DNA of 51,838 bases, from the NCBI GenBank assembly GCA_013202965.1, contig JABMQZ010000119.1, positions 1-51,838 of the forward strand. The letters run 5' to 3'. Shown here in pieces: positions 8,882 to 17,698 of this stretch (positions are counted from its first letter, which is position 1; every line of letters starts with the position of its first letter). The DNA is from Bacteroidota bacterium (lineage in GTDB: Bacteria > Bacteroidota > Bacteroidia > Bacteroidales > B18-G4). The notes beneath the pieces were generated by a model. That model had not been told where the DNA came from. It searched no databases and worked only from the letters and a program-made list of their open reading frames with translations. A program made the translations under genes and the position numbers.

Positions 8882-9634
8882 ATGAAAAAATTATTGATCG
8901 TGCTTTTTGCATTCATGATCCCGCTTTTTTATTCATGCGAAAAAGCAGATGAGATCCTTGAAAACCTGGGACTCACCGATGCTGAGATCATAGGTGGGCT
9001 TAAAGAAGCCCTTAGCATCGGAACAGATACCGCTGTTAGCATTGTTTCTAAGGTAGACGGGTATTATATGGATGAGATCATCAAGATACTTCTTCCCCCG
9101 GAAGCTGACATTATCGTTGACAACCTGGATAATCCTGTTTTACAGGGCCTGGGCCTCGATCTTCTTGTGGAGGATGTCATTCTCAAGATCAACAGGGCAG
9201 CCGAAGATGCTGCTACGGAAGCCACACCCATTTTCTGGGATGCCATTATTAGTATGACCATCACCGATGGCTATAATATTTTGCATGGTGAAGATACTGC
9301 TGCTACACATTACCTTCGGGAAAACACTTTTGCAGATCTTCATACGCTCTTTACTCCAAAACTGCAAAGCTCACTCGATAAAGAGATCGTGGCCGGGGTC
9401 TCAGCCCAGGAAACCTGGAATACCTTAACCGGACAGTACAATACCGTTGCCAATTCCATCGTAGGACAGTTGGCCGGGCTGGAACCGGTAAATACTGATC
9501 TTGGCGACTGGGTGACTACCAAAGCCCTGGATGGATTATTTGTAAAGATCGCAGATGAGGAAAAAGCCATCAGGGAAGATCCGTTGGCCAGGGTTACCGA
9601 TTTGCTCAGAAGAGTATTCGGATCACTGGGGTGA
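8882..9634 (+). CDS. DUF4197 family lipoprotein
   Basis: A 250-residue protein with a lipoprotein signal (LFYSC, Cys19) and a helical DUF4197 body. Recognisable parts are the N-terminal LTDAEIIGGLKEALSIGTDTAV, the central VEDVILKINRAAEDAA and the C-terminal TTKALDGLFVKIADEEKAIREDP. DUF4197 proteins are found in many Gram-negative envelopes and have no settled function. The gene has its own -7 promoter box and stands alone. Its stop is followed within 25 bp by a 7-bp tandem repeat tract. Confidence 0.85.
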   Translation: MKKLLIVLFAFMIPLFYSCEKADEILENLGLTDAEIIGGLKEALSIGTDTAVSIVSKVDGYYMDEIIKILLPPEADIIVDNLDNPVLQGLGLDLLVEDVILKINRAAEDAATEATPIFWDAIISMTITDGYNILHGEDTAATHYLRENTFADLHTLFTPKLQSSLDKEIVAGVSAQETWNTLTGQYNTVANSIVGQLAGLEPVNTDLGDWVTTKALDGLFVKIADEEKAIREDPLARVTDLLRRVFGSLG

Positions 9635-9654
9635 GGATGAGGAATAGAGGATAA

Positions 9655-9717
9655 CGAATATCGAATATCGAATATCGAATAACGAATAACGAATAACGAA
9701 TGGCGAATGGCGAATGT
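9655..9717. repeat. Heptamer array A: nine CGAATAN units
   Basis: Nine contiguous 7-bp units: CGAATAT three times, CGAATAA three times, CGAATGG twice and CGAATGT once. The sequence variants are ordered along the array, as expected from stepwise slippage or copying. It lies between two convergent genes. Confidence 0.9.
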
Positions 9718-9740
9718 GGATGTAGAAGCTATATTCAAAC

Positions 9741-9795
9741 ACTCTCCACTTTCACTCGGCACCAGGAACTCGGCACTCGGCACTCGGAACTCTGA
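9741..9795. repeat. Heptamer array B: ACTCGGC-type units
   Basis: Units in 7-bp register include ACTCGGC, ACCAGGA, ACTCGGC, ACTCGGC, ACTCGGA and ACTCTGA (9754-9795), preceded by ACTCTCC and a 6-bp ACTTTC. A TGATCTGC / GCAGATCA hairpin (9797-9814) follows and covers the stop codon of the minus-strand gene. Confidence 0.8.
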
Positions 9796-9811
9796 TTGAT
9801 CTGCTTGCAGA

Positions 9812-11677
9812 TCAGTAGTCCATGAATTCCCTGAACAACACCTGCAGATATGCTTTCCCTTCAGTAATCAGGCTGTCCTTTTGAGCATCAGGAACCTCGA
9901 GCTGAGTAAATCCGAGATTTTTATCCCAAACAAAGTGACCATGAGGACGGATCCATCCAAGCCCGTTGGTGGCTTCATAAAAAGCGAACTCCGGAGAATA
10001 GGGGTTGAACAGGTCCCTGCTCCAGAAAAAACCATCAGCCTTCATGCTAAATTGTTTGAGCAGGGTATGCGGGATATCAACCTGTGACGATAAGTGTTCG
10101 ACCTTTGACCCCCTGAATTCTTCTTTGATCACATTCCCGTACAACAGCATGGGTATATGTCTGTACTCTGGTGAGGTAACATGCCAGTGGCGGTAGGAAT
10201 TATGGCTGTGATCTGCAACAATAATAAAAAGTGTGCTGTCGTACCAGCTGCTTTGGGAGGCTTGGCTGAAGTATTCACCAAGGCAGTGATCGGTATAGTA
10301 TGCTGAATTGATGAATTCATTTTCAGACCCACCCCAGTCAAGGGCCTTTTCCATGGGTTGGTCATAAGGTGAATGTGTGCTCAGGCTGAAAACCACTGAA
10401 AAGAAAGGTTGCGCCATCCGGTCCAGTTCGCCAAGCTGAAAATCATAAACATATTCATCATGTACCCCAAGCTTTCCCCTGGGAAGAGAATCAGGGAAAT
10501 CATATATTTCCATGATATGTTCGAAGCCAGCTATGCTGATGTATGATTTGATCCCTCCATACATCAGATGCCCTCCAAAATAGAAGGACGAGTGATATCC
10601 TGCATCCTTCAGTATTTCTGTTAAGCTTGGAAGCCTGACAACCTTATCCAGGTTATGTGTAATGGCGGTGATAGGTGTTGCAGGAAATCCACCGAATATA
10701 GCTGACATGACCTGCTCCGACCGATTGCCGCTGGCATAGCATTGGGTAAATAATATGCCCTCATCTGCCAGTTTTTCAAATTCAGGGGTAATCCCTTCTT
10801 CACCACCCAATGAATGGATCAGGTCTGCTGACCAGCTTTCCATCAAAAGGATCACAACATTAGGCCTGCGTGTATTTAAAACCTGGATGCTGGTGTCTTT
10901 TTCAACATAATGGATCTGTTTTACCATCTTTAATGCCTTCTCATCATCGAAAAACTGGTATGGGTTTTCATTCATAAAACGGTAATTCTCCATCATGCTG
11001 AAAGTAAAGCTATAGCCTGAATTCACTGCTGACAGGTTTAGTATGTTGTAATTTGAATAATAAGGCTGGCTTTGAGTAATGGGAATCTCCTGCATTCCAC
11101 CACGAATCCCAAGGAAAAGAGAGGGTGGTATTATGACAAGGAAAAGCAGGCTTATTAAATAATTGCGTTTGATTTTTGTGTATTTCAGCAAGAAAAATCG
11201 ATTGTAGACTATATTGCTTAGCAATACCAACACAAGGAAAATCAAAACAAGCACAATGAACTTTCCTGTTGATGCCGAATTGTATACTTCATCAGGATGG
11301 GACAGATAATGCAGAGCTTTATAATGCAGCTTGGTTTTCCACTCTCCATAAATACCCAGTTCTGCAACGCAGACAAGAGTGTATGCAATAATGATCCCTG
11401 CAGTGTAAACACGATTGGCAATATCAAGGAACCTGGCATTGAAAACAGACTGGATAAGCAGTAGCAAAAATGGGATGAGCAAAATATAAGAAGCCGTTGA
11501 AATATCCAGCCGCAATGCATGCCAGAACCCGGCCATTACTTCACCAAATCCTGGTTCTTCCATGGCTACAAGCCCTGAATAATATATGAGAAACACGGCT
11601 CTGTTCAGGGCAAAGAACAGCATCCAGAAAATAAACTGCCTGATGATGGATGAGAAGATCTTAAACAATATGTGCAT
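9812..11677 (-). CDS. LTA-synthase/MdoB-like membrane phosphotransferase (sulfatase fold)
   Basis: A 621-residue protein with about five N-terminal membrane segments and a periplasmic alkaline-phosphatase-fold domain from about residue 265. The domain shows the metal glutamate in VILLMESWSAD (E280), a nucleophile-position Ser in ASGNRSEQVMSAIFGG (S320; Thr is usual), STHSPYDQP and the metal motif IVADHSHN. Relatives transfer phosphoglycerol or phosphoethanolamine head groups to polymers or glycans; the acceptor here is unknown. I chose the ATG at 11677. The upstream ATG at 11692 overlaps the -7 promoter box (11690-11697), so it would not be transcribed intact. The gene converges on the DUF4197 gene. 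Confidence 0.85.
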   Translation of the reverse strand: MHILFKIFSSIIRQFIFWMLFFALNRAVFLIYYSGLVAMEEPGFGEVMAGFWHALRLDISTASYILLIPFLLLLIQSVFNARFLDIANRVYTAGIIIAYTLVCVAELGIYGEWKTKLHYKALHYLSHPDEVYNSASTGKFIVLVLIFLVLVLLSNIVYNRFFLLKYTKIKRNYLISLLFLVIIPPSLFLGIRGGMQEIPITQSQPYYSNYNILNLSAVNSGYSFTFSMMENYRFMNENPYQFFDDEKALKMVKQIHYVEKDTSIQVLNTRRPNVVILLMESWSADLIHSLGGEEGITPEFEKLADEGILFTQCYASGNRSEQVMSAIFGGFPATPITAITHNLDKVVRLPSLTEILKDAGYHSSFYFGGHLMYGGIKSYISIAGFEHIMEIYDFPDSLPRGKLGVHDEYVYDFQLGELDRMAQPFFSVVFSLSTHSPYDQPMEKALDWGGSENEFINSAYYTDHCLGEYFSQASQSSWYDSTLFIIVADHSHNSYRHWHVTSPEYRHIPMLLYGNVIKEEFRGSKVEHLSSQVDIPHTLLKQFSMKADGFFWSRDLFNPYSPEFAFYEATNGLGWIRPHGHFVWDKNLGFTQLEVPDAQKDSLITEGKAYLQVLFREFMDY

Positions 11678-11689
11678 TTTAATAATCGG

Positions 11690-11697
11690 CAAAGGTA
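11690..11697 (-). promoter_or_regulatory. -7 box for the LTA-synthase-like gene
   Basis: The minus strand reads TACCTTTG, 12 bp before the ATG at 11677. Its position decides that start against the one at 11692. Confidence 0.6.
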
Positions 11698-11780
11698 AGC
11701 ATTTGAGAAAAAGTGACCGTCAAGACTTCAAGAGGGGAAGAGGGGGAAGAGGATGTTGAATTTTGGATTTTGGAAACACC

Positions 11781-11820
11781 TCACCCCCCGACCCCCTCTC
11801 CTGAAGGAGATGGGGAGATG
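11781..11820. repeat. C/G-rich palindromic intergenic element, copy 1
   Basis: A CCTCACCCCCC lead is followed by a hairpin CCCC-C-TCTCC, loop TGAA, GGAGA-T-GGGG (11792-11815). A related C-rich/G-rich dyad is at 43509-43566. It resembles the widely dispersed REP-like elements of many bacterial genomes. Confidence 0.6.
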
Positions 11821-11853
11821 AAGCCTCTAAGTTGCTTAGTCACTCAATCTTCT

Positions 11854-11888
11854 CCCGGTACCCGGTATCTGGCCCCCGGCCCCTTGCG
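11854..11888. repeat. Heptamer array D: CCCGGTA-type units
   Basis: Five consecutive 7-bp words: CCCGGTA, CCCGGTA, TCTGGCC, CCCGGCC and CCTTGCG. Only the first two are identical; the later words are degenerate but stay in register. Confidence 0.55.
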
Positions 11889-11903
11889 TTTGTAAAATAA
11901 ATC

Positions 11904-11911
11904 TACCTTTG
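11904..11911 (+). promoter_or_regulatory. -7 box of the acyl-CoA carboxylase operon
   Basis: TACCTTTG fits the Bacteroidota -7 consensus. It would give a leader of roughly 110 bases before the accC-like ATG at 12026. The -33 TTTG element is only weakly matched. Confidence 0.45.
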
Positions 11912-12025
11912 TCGATATTCATACTATTGAAAAAGATTATATTTACATTTCCTGAATTCATCATTTATTTTTTAAGTATTTGATAATTAGTTGTTTTAAG
12001 AAGCTGAATAAAAATTTTATACATC

Positions 12026-13531
12026 ATGATAAAGAAAGTCCTTGTGGCGAACAGGGGAGAAATTGCGATCAGGGTAATGCGTTCATGCAGGGAAATGGGG
12101 ATTACCTCCGTGGCCGTGTTTTCAGAAGCTGACCGTGCTGCCATGCATGTGCGTTATGCCGATGAAGCATATTTCATTGGTCCTTCACCATCAAGCGAAA
12201 GCTATTTGGTGATTGATAAGATCATAGATGCGGCCAGGCAGTCGGGAGCTGACGCCATTCACCCGGGATATGGTTTCTTGTCTGAGAATGCTGATTTTGC
12301 GGAACGTTGTAAAAAGGAAGGAATCATTTTTATCGGGCCTTCATCTTTTGCCATAAATACAATGGGTGACAAGCTCACGGCCAGAAAAACCATGGTGGAA
12401 GCCGGTATTCCGGTCGTGCCCGGGAGCGACCTGATCACTGACGAGAAAGATGCAGTTAAAAAAGCCAAAGAGATCGGACTGCCGGTAATGGTAAAAGCTT
12501 CTGCAGGAGGTGGCGGTAAGGGCATGCGTCTGGTAAACAAGGAGAAAGATATAGTGAGTTCAATCAGGGCAGCGCAGTCCGAAGCAAGGGCAGCTTTCGG
12601 TGATGACGCCATATACATCGAAAAGTATATTGAGTCACCTCATCATATAGAGTTCCAGATACTGGGTGATCAGCATGGCAATGTCATACACCTTTTTGAA
12701 AGGGAATGTTCTGTGCAGCGCAGGCACCAGAAAGTTGTGGAGGAAACACCCTCTCCACTGATGAATCCGGAGATCAGGGAAGAAATGGGCAATGTTGCTG
12801 TTGCCGCGGCGAAAGCGGTAAACTACAGTGGCGCCGGAACCATCGAATTCATTGTGGATGACAAGTTGAACTATTATTTTCTGGAAATGAATACCCGTCT
12901 GCAGGTAGAACATCCCATCACGGAAAGGGTAGTAGGGGTGGACCTGGTGAAGGAGCAGATCAATATTGCCAATGGCTTTGAACTGGAATTGAAACAGGAT
13001 GAACTGCGTCAGCATGGCCACGCCATTGAATGCAGAATATATGCTGAAGATCCTGAGAAGAATTTTATGCCAAGCCCCGGGGTGATCCGGCATATCACAG
13101 AACCTCTCGGACTTGGTGTCCGTCACGATGGCTATGTTTATGAAGGTTATGAGATCCCCATACATTACGACCCAATGATCTCCAAGCTGGTGGTCTGGGC
13201 GAAAACCAGGGAAGAAGCAATTGCCAGAATGAAAAGAGCATTGTTTGCATATAAAATTACCGGGGTGAAAACATCTATCCCCTTCCTGGAAAGGATCATG
13301 GAAACCCCCGATTTTATGAAGGGAAAGTACAATACTCATTTTATTGAAAAGAACAGCGATTTTCTGATGTTCCCGAAAAAACATGATAAAAAAATCGAAG
13401 ATGTGGCCATCATTGCTGCATACATCGATTATCTTGACAGTCTTGAGAACCTCCAGGCAAGTGTGTGTTCCGGAAATGGAAAAAATAACTGGAAGAATTG
13501 TCAACGCCGTCTCAGTTTTAATCGCTTATAA
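12026..13531 (+). CDS. accC: Biotin carboxylase subunit of an acyl-CoA carboxylase
   Basis: A 501-residue ATP-grasp biotin carboxylase that carboxylates carrier-bound biotin with ATP and bicarbonate. Visible parts: the N-terminal domain KVLVANRGEIAIR, the glycine-rich ATP loop KASAGGGGKGMR (about 155), the bicarbonate/biotin site FLEMNTRLQVEHP (about 290) and the C-terminal domain with HAIECRIYAEDP. The length fits a free-standing subunit of the propionyl-CoA carboxylase type. It is first in an operon with a biotin carrier gene 24 bp downstream and a carboxyltransferase gene after that. The last about 25 residues (after YLDSLENL) are poorly conserved, as is usual for the family. Confidence 0.93.
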   Translation: MIKKVLVANRGEIAIRVMRSCREMGITSVAVFSEADRAAMHVRYADEAYFIGPSPSSESYLVIDKIIDAARQSGADAIHPGYGFLSENADFAERCKKEGIIFIGPSSFAINTMGDKLTARKTMVEAGIPVVPGSDLITDEKDAVKKAKEIGLPVMVKASAGGGGKGMRLVNKEKDIVSSIRAAQSEARAAFGDDAIYIEKYIESPHHIEFQILGDQHGNVIHLFERECSVQRRHQKVVEETPSPLMNPEIREEMGNVAVAAAKAVNYSGAGTIEFIVDDKLNYYFLEMNTRLQVEHPITERVVGVDLVKEQINIANGFELELKQDELRQHGHAIECRIYAEDPEKNFMPSPGVIRHITEPLGLGVRHDGYVYEGYEIPIHYDPMISKLVVWAKTREEAIARMKRALFAYKITGVKTSIPFLERIMETPDFMKGKYNTHFIEKNSDFLMFPKKHDKKIEDVAIIAAYIDYLDSLENLQASVCSGNGKNNWKNCQRRLSFNRL

Positions 13532-13555
13532 GTAGTATTCGTAAAACATCAATTT

Positions 13556-14059
13556 ATGTCGACCGAAATTAAAATCAACGACCGAACGGCACTGGTAGAG
13601 GTTCTCAGCAGAGAAGGCAACAAAGTCAGGATAAGCATCGACGGTAAAAAGTATGATGCTGATGTTGTTATGGTGGAAGAAGGAGTGTATTCAATATTGC
13701 TCGATAACAAATCGCACAACATAGAACTTATCCGAAGCGGGAATAAGGGCTACGAGCTAAACACCTACTCGAAATCATACGATATTGAGATTATTGATGC
13801 CGAAACAAAATACCTGAAAAGTCGTCGGAGTGATGATTCACAAGAAGAAGCAGTGATCTCATCTCCTATGCCGGGAAAAGTGGTAAAAATTCTGGTTAAG
13901 GTAGGAGATCAGGTGAAGGCGGGTGATACGGTTGTTATTGTTTCCGCCATGAAAATGGAGAGTGAATACAAGGTGAAGAAAGACCGGATAATTAAAGAGA
14001 TCAAAGTGAAAGAAGGTGACACCATAAAGGCAAACCAGCCTTTGGTGGTCATTGAATAG
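13556..14059 (+). CDS. Biotin carboxyl carrier protein
   Basis: A 167-residue protein. The C-terminal biotinyl domain (about 95-167) carries SSPMPGKVVKI and the biotinylation motif SAMKMESE with Lys133 as the predicted attachment site. The N-terminal about 90 residues form a beta-rich segment that in related carboxylases docks the carrier to its partners. Carboxybiotin made by the upstream carboxylase would be carried on this protein to the carboxyltransferase encoded 44 bp downstream. No proline/alanine-rich linker is present, only a short polar one (KSRRSDDSQEE). Confidence 0.9.
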   Translation: MSTEIKINDRTALVEVLSREGNKVRISIDGKKYDADVVMVEEGVYSILLDNKSHNIELIRSGNKGYELNTYSKSYDIEIIDAETKYLKSRRSDDSQEEAVISSPMPGKVVKILVKVGDQVKAGDTVVIVSAMKMESEYKVKKDRIIKEIKVKEGDTIKANQPLVVIE

Positions 14060-14103
14060 TGATTAGGATTTAACATATTAAACAATTCTTAAGAACATAA
14101 TTC

Positions 14104-15639
14104 ATGTCGATAAAAGAGAAATTTCAGGAGTTTGAGGAACGTAATGAAAAGGCAGAACTGGGAGGGGGAAAGGAACGTATTGAGCGGCAGCATAAAGCCG
14201 GAAGAAAAACTGCCCGTGAAAGAATAGCGGACCTGCTGGATCACGGTACTTTTGTTGAGATTGACAAATTTATGACCCATCGCTGTAATGATTTCGGGAT
14301 GGAGAAAAACAAGATACCCGGTGATGGTGTAGTCTGTGGCTATGGGAAGATTGATGGCCGCCTGATGTATGTTTTTGCGCAGGATTTCACAGTTTTTGGC
14401 GGAACTCTTAGCCGGGCCAATGCCGATAAGGTTGTGAAATTGATGGACCTGGCCATGAAGATGGGAGCACCTGTAATAGGATTGAACGACTCCGGTGGTG
14501 CAAGAATACAGGAGGGCGTGGAAAGCCTCGGTGGCTATGCCGATATTTTTTACCGGAATGTGATGGCTTCAGGGGTAATTCCCCAGATATCTGCCATTCT
14601 TGGTCCTTGCGCCGGAGGTGCAGTGTATTCCCCTGCAATGACCGACTTTATATACATGGTTAAAGAATCCAGTTATATGTTTGTAACCGGTCCGGATGTG
14701 ATCAAGACCGTGACACATGAGGAAGTGACCAAAGAAGAACTTGGCGGTGCAGTCACCCATAATTCAAAGAGTGGTGTGGCCCACCTGATGGCCGATAATG
14801 ACGAGCAAGCCATGATGATGATCAGGGAAATGATGGGTTTCCTGCCACTTAACAATATGGAAGATCCTCCCATACGCGTATGCACCGATGACATACACAG
14901 GGAAGATGAAAAATTGCAGGATATCGTACCTGATGATCCCAATAAGCCTTATGATATGAAGGATATTATTGAAACGGTTGTAGACAACAACAATTTCTTT
15001 GAGATCCAATGCCAATATGCACAGAATATTATCATCGGTTTTGCCCGTATGGCAGGCAGGCCGGTAGGGATAGTGGCAAACCAACCGGCACATCTTGCCG
15101 GCGCTCTTGATATAAATTCATCTACCAAGGCAGCGCGCTTTGTGCGTTTTTGTGATGCGTTCAGCATTCCCTTGATCACCTTTGAAGATGTACCCGGATT
15201 TCTCCCGGGAACAGCACAGGAGTTCGGTGGGATCATCAAGCATGGGGCGAAACTTCTGTACGCATTTTCTGAAGCTACAGTTCCCAAGATTACCATCATT
15301 ACAAGAAAAGCTTATGGCGGAGCCTATGATGTGATGTCAAGCAAACATATCGGTGCCGATGTGAACTTTGCCTATCCCTCGGCAGAGATTGCCGTGATGG
15401 GTGCCGACGGGGCGGTGAATATCATCTTCCGCGATAAGCTGAACGATGAAGAAAAGAAAAAGGCGGTTGAAGATTACCGAAAGACATTTGCAAGTCCATA
15501 CAAGGCTGCGGAACTGGGATATATTGATGAGATCATCTATCCTAAGCAAACCAGGTTTAAGATTATCCAGGCACTGGAGATGACACAGACCAAGAGTAAA
15601 AGTAATCCTCCTAAAAAACATGGAAATATTCCCCTGTAA
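14104..15639 (+). CDS. Acyl-CoA carboxylase carboxyltransferase (propionyl-CoA carboxylase beta / MmdA type)
   Basis: A 511-residue protein with two crotonase-like halves. The N-terminal half has [18 protein letters not shown] and the oxyanion-hole region [16 protein letters not shown]. The C-terminal half has [17 protein letters not shown] and [16 protein letters not shown]. The family moves CO2 between carboxybiotin and an acyl-CoA, mostly propionyl-CoA/methylmalonyl-CoA. An ATP-dependent biotin carboxylase in the operon, and the absence of sodium-pump decarboxylase beta and gamma genes, favour a carboxylase over a methylmalonyl-CoA decarboxylase. The stop is followed at once by a heptamer tract. 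Confidence 0.92.
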   Translation: MSIKEKFQEFEERNEKAELGGGKERIERQHKAGRKTARERIADLLDHGTFVEIDKFMTHRCNDFGMEKNKIPGDGVVCGYGKIDGRLMYVFAQDFTVFGGTLSRANADKVVKLMDLAMKMGAPVIGLNDSGGARIQEGVESLGGYADIFYRNVMASGVIPQISAILGPCAGGAVYSPAMTDFIYMVKESSYMFVTGPDVIKTVTHEEVTKEELGGAVTHNSKSGVAHLMADNDEQAMMMIREMMGFLPLNNMEDPPIRVCTDDIHREDEKLQDIVPDDPNKPYDMKDIIETVVDNNNFFEIQCQYAQNIIIGFARMAGRPVGIVANQPAHLAGALDINSSTKAARFVRFCDAFSIPLITFEDVPGFLPGTAQEFGGIIKHGAKLLYAFSEATVPKITIITRKAYGGAYDVMSSKHIGADVNFAYPSAEIAVMGADGAVNIIFRDKLNDEEKKKAVEDYRKTFASPYKAAELGYIDEIIYPKQTRFKIIQALEMTQTKSKSNPPKKHGNIPL

Positions 15640-15652
15640 GGAGGTGTTGGAC

Positions 15653-15746
15653 ACTAGCCACTGCTTGCTAGTTACTTCGTACGCCGAAGCTTTAGCATAG
15701 GTGTACTAGTTACTAGTCACTCGGAACCAGGCACTCCTCACTCTTC
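15653..15746. repeat. Heptamer array E: ACTAGTT/ACTCGGA-type units with embedded hairpin
   Basis: Words in 7-bp register: ACTAGCC, ACTGCTT, GCTAGTT, ACTTCGT at 15653-15680, and ACTAGTT, ACTAGTC, ACTCGGA, ACCAGGC, ACTCCTC, ACTCTTC at 15705-15746. Between them lies an unrelated insert with a CTTCG/CGAAG hairpin (15675-15689). The array crosses the stop codon of the minus-strand HPt gene. Confidence 0.75.
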
Positions 15747-16118
15747 TTTACTGATCTCATGCATAACGCTTTCCAGGGTGCCGGTTATTTCTGAAACATA
15801 TTGGCCGATAGACGAAATATCTTTCTGCTCCTGGGCCAGCGTTTCCAGTTTCCTTATGTCAAGCTGAAGACCATTGATCTGAAACAGGTCAATACTGGAT
15901 TTCAATTTATGGGCATAGAACCTGACCTCATCATAGTTTTTATTGCTGAAGTTGTCGTTCATAGCCTGGAGCATAAGTGGTGTTTCATTCAGGAAAATAT
16001 TTATCATATTCCCCAACTGTTGCTGGTCATTTCCCAGAAACAACTTGATCTGGCTTAGGTTATATAATTTGCCTTTCATTATACTTGGTTTTGCCACTTG
16101 TTGTTGATTAAAGTTCAT
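15738..16118 (-). CDS. HPt-domain phosphotransfer protein
   Basis: A 126-residue protein with a single histidine phosphotransfer helix bundle. The motif FYAHKLKSSIDL gives the phosphorylatable His70 followed by the usual K-x-x-S. HPt proteins relay phosphoryl groups between receiver domains of hybrid kinases and response regulators. The ATG at 16118 overlaps the upstream regulator gene by 11 bp; an internal ATG at 16079 would remove 13 poorly structured residues and the overlap. It is transcribed with the NtrC-type gene. The final codons and TGA fall within a heptamer array, so the acidic tail SKEE is encoded by repeat DNA. Confidence 0.82.
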   Translation of the reverse strand: MNFNQQQVAKPSIMKGKLYNLSQIKLFLGNDQQQLGNMINIFLNETPLMLQAMNDNFSNKNYDEVRFYAHKLKSSIDLFQINGLQLDIRKLETLAQEQKDISSIGQYVSEITGTLESVMHEISKEE

Positions 16119-17454
16119 TTTCTTTGATCATACGATAAATGGTAGATTTACCGATGTCAAGCTTGCTTGCTACCTTCACTACATTGTTGTCAAACTTTTC
16201 AAGATAATGCCTGAGAATTTTTTTTGTATACCCCGACAAAGTGTCTTCGTTGTTCAGCAGATCTGTTAAAAGATTGGTTTTGGTAAATGAAATATTATCT
16301 GCTTCAATGACCTTATTATTTGACATTACTGCTGCTAACTCAATAATGGCTTTTAATTCCCTTACATTTCCAGGGTATGCGTGATTCATTAGTTTTTCTT
16401 TTGCTTTGGGACTGATCGACTTCATCTCAAGCTTGTTTTCACTGCAGAATTCATCGAGAAAATACCTGGCCAGAATGAGAATGTCATTGCCCCTGTACCT
16501 GAGCGGAGGCAGTAAAATAGATAATCCCAGCAATCTGTAATAAAGGTCTTCCCTGAAATTTCCCTTCCTGACTTCCTCTGCAAGGTCTTTATTGGTGGCT
16601 ACAATGATTCTGGCATCAAATTGTATGGTATTATTCCCTCCTACTCTTGTCAGTTCTTTCTCCTGGATCACCCTTAAAAGCTTGGATTGCATATTTGGGT
16701 CCATATCAGCGATTTCGTCCAGGAAAATGCTTCCCTTGTTGGCAAGTTCAAATTTTCCGGTTTTACGGGAATTGGCTCCGGTAAATGCCCCTTTTTCATA
16801 TCCAAAAAACTCACTTTCGATAAGCTCATTGGGTATGGCACTTACATTGATGGCAATAAAAGGATGCGGTTTCCGGGATGAATTATAATGGATGGCCTTG
16901 GCCACCAGATCTTTTCCTGTTCCTGTTTCGCCAATCAGAGAAACTGCAATGTTTGTCTGTGTGGCTTTCTCGATAAGTTTAAATAATTGGTGAATGACAG
17001 GGCTGTTACCTCTTATTACGTTTTCAAATTCGTATTTTTTACCAATTTCGTTTTTCAACTCATCAATTTCCTGCTTCAATTGCAAGTTCTCACGAATTTT
17101 TTTCAGGGTGTTCCATATCCTGTCTTTCGTATTCTCGTCCTTCACGAAATAATCATATGCACCTTCTTTCAGAAGTGATACCGCCGTGGTAATATCCTCC
17201 TGGCCAGACACAATAAGAACCGGAATGCCGGGATTGAACTCTTTGATCTTTTGGAGTACTTCAAGGCCAAGCATACCGGGCAAACTATAATCAAGGGAAA
17301 TTAAATCAGGATTCTGGTGGAGGTTGTCAATACACTCCTTACCGGTGGTAAACAATAATACTTTATTATCAGGATTCAACGCTAAATGATAGCGTAACAT
17401 ATCCCCATAAAGCTTATTGTCTTCAACAATAAACACCTTTAAAGATTCCATCAT
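16108..17454 (-). CDS. NtrC-family sigma-54-dependent response regulator
   Basis: A 448-residue protein with receiver, AAA+ and Fis-type DNA-binding domains. The receiver has the acidic pair VEDN and phosphoacceptor Asp55 (SLDYSLPG). The AAA+ domain (about 140-380) shows the Walker A GETGTGKD (175-182), the sigma-54 contact GAFTGA (222-227), Walker B FLDE (244-247) and the arginine-finger region FREDLYYRL. The C-terminal helix-turn-helix includes VASKLDIGKSTIYRMI. It should activate sigma-54 promoters when phosphorylated. The next gene encodes an HPt protein and no histidine kinase is adjacent, so input probably comes from an unlinked hybrid kinase. Confidence 0.92.
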   Translation of the reverse strand: MMESLKVFIVEDNKLYGDMLRYHLALNPDNKVLLFTTGKECIDNLHQNPDLISLDYSLPGMLGLEVLQKIKEFNPGIPVLIVSGQEDITTAVSLLKEGAYDYFVKDENTKDRIWNTLKKIRENLQLKQEIDELKNEIGKKYEFENVIRGNSPVIHQLFKLIEKATQTNIAVSLIGETGTGKDLVAKAIHYNSSRKPHPFIAINVSAIPNELIESEFFGYEKGAFTGANSRKTGKFELANKGSIFLDEIADMDPNMQSKLLRVIQEKELTRVGGNNTIQFDARIIVATNKDLAEEVRKGNFREDLYYRLLGLSILLPPLRYRGNDILILARYFLDEFCSENKLEMKSISPKAKEKLMNHAYPGNVRELKAIIELAAVMSNNKVIEADNISFTKTNLLTDLLNNEDTLSGYTKKILRHYLEKFDNNVVKVASKLDIGKSTIYRMIKENEL

Positions 17455-17470
17455 GTTGGTTTTGCCGCAA

Positions 17471-17478
17471 TAAAGATA
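17471..17478 (-). promoter_or_regulatory. -7-like box for the NtrC/HPt operon
   Basis: The minus strand reads TATCTTTA, a one-base deviation from TAnnTTTG, 17 bp before the regulator ATG. Confidence 0.4.
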
Positions 17479-17670
17479 CGGCTTATAGTTCTATTAAACA
17501 ATATTTATACTCCTGAGCAGCATGACAATGTTTTCAAACTGCCAGATATATTCAATAGCATCATACGTATTATTAGGATTTTAAGTTACAGCAAACCAGC
17601 TTTATATTTATCTCCGCAACCTGAACAAAAGACTTTTATGCTTGTTCTTTAACATGTGGCAAAAACATAT

Positions 17671-17678
17671 TACTTTTG
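17671..17678 (+). promoter_or_regulatory. -7 box for the PHP-like/glycosyltransferase operon
   Basis: TACTTTTG fits the consensus and lies 21 bp before the ATG at 17699. It falls downstream of another in-frame start at 17642, which argues against that longer reading. Confidence 0.5.
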
Positions 17679-17698
17679 CCGACATAAATAAGTCAGAT

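Larger units (their letters stand above)
11698..12025. other. Intergenic repeat-rich region before the carboxylase operon
   Basis: No gene is seen. The stretch holds purine-rich heptamer-like sequence (about 11730-11776), a C-rich/G-rich palindrome (11781-11820), heptamer array D (11854-11888) and the likely operon promoter (11904-11911). The last 110 bp are plain AT-rich DNA forming the leader of the carboxylase operon. Confidence 0.7.

Noticed and set aside
9655-9717. Short tandem repeats considered as a CRISPR array
   Set aside because: Units are contiguous 7-mers without spacers, and no cas genes are present.
11678-11692. Longer start of the LTA-synthase-like protein (MPIIK extension)
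   Set aside because: It overlaps the predicted -7 box, and the downstream ATG gives a normal membrane start.
12635-13504. 289-codon minus-strand open frame opposite the biotin carboxylase gene
   Set aside because: It mirrors a strongly conserved gene, has no recognisable domain and no promoter, and its open state follows from the codon pattern of the real gene.
17642-17698. ATG-like extension of the PHP-like membrane protein
   Set aside because: The promoter word at 17671-17678 lies inside it; the start at 17699 fits better.
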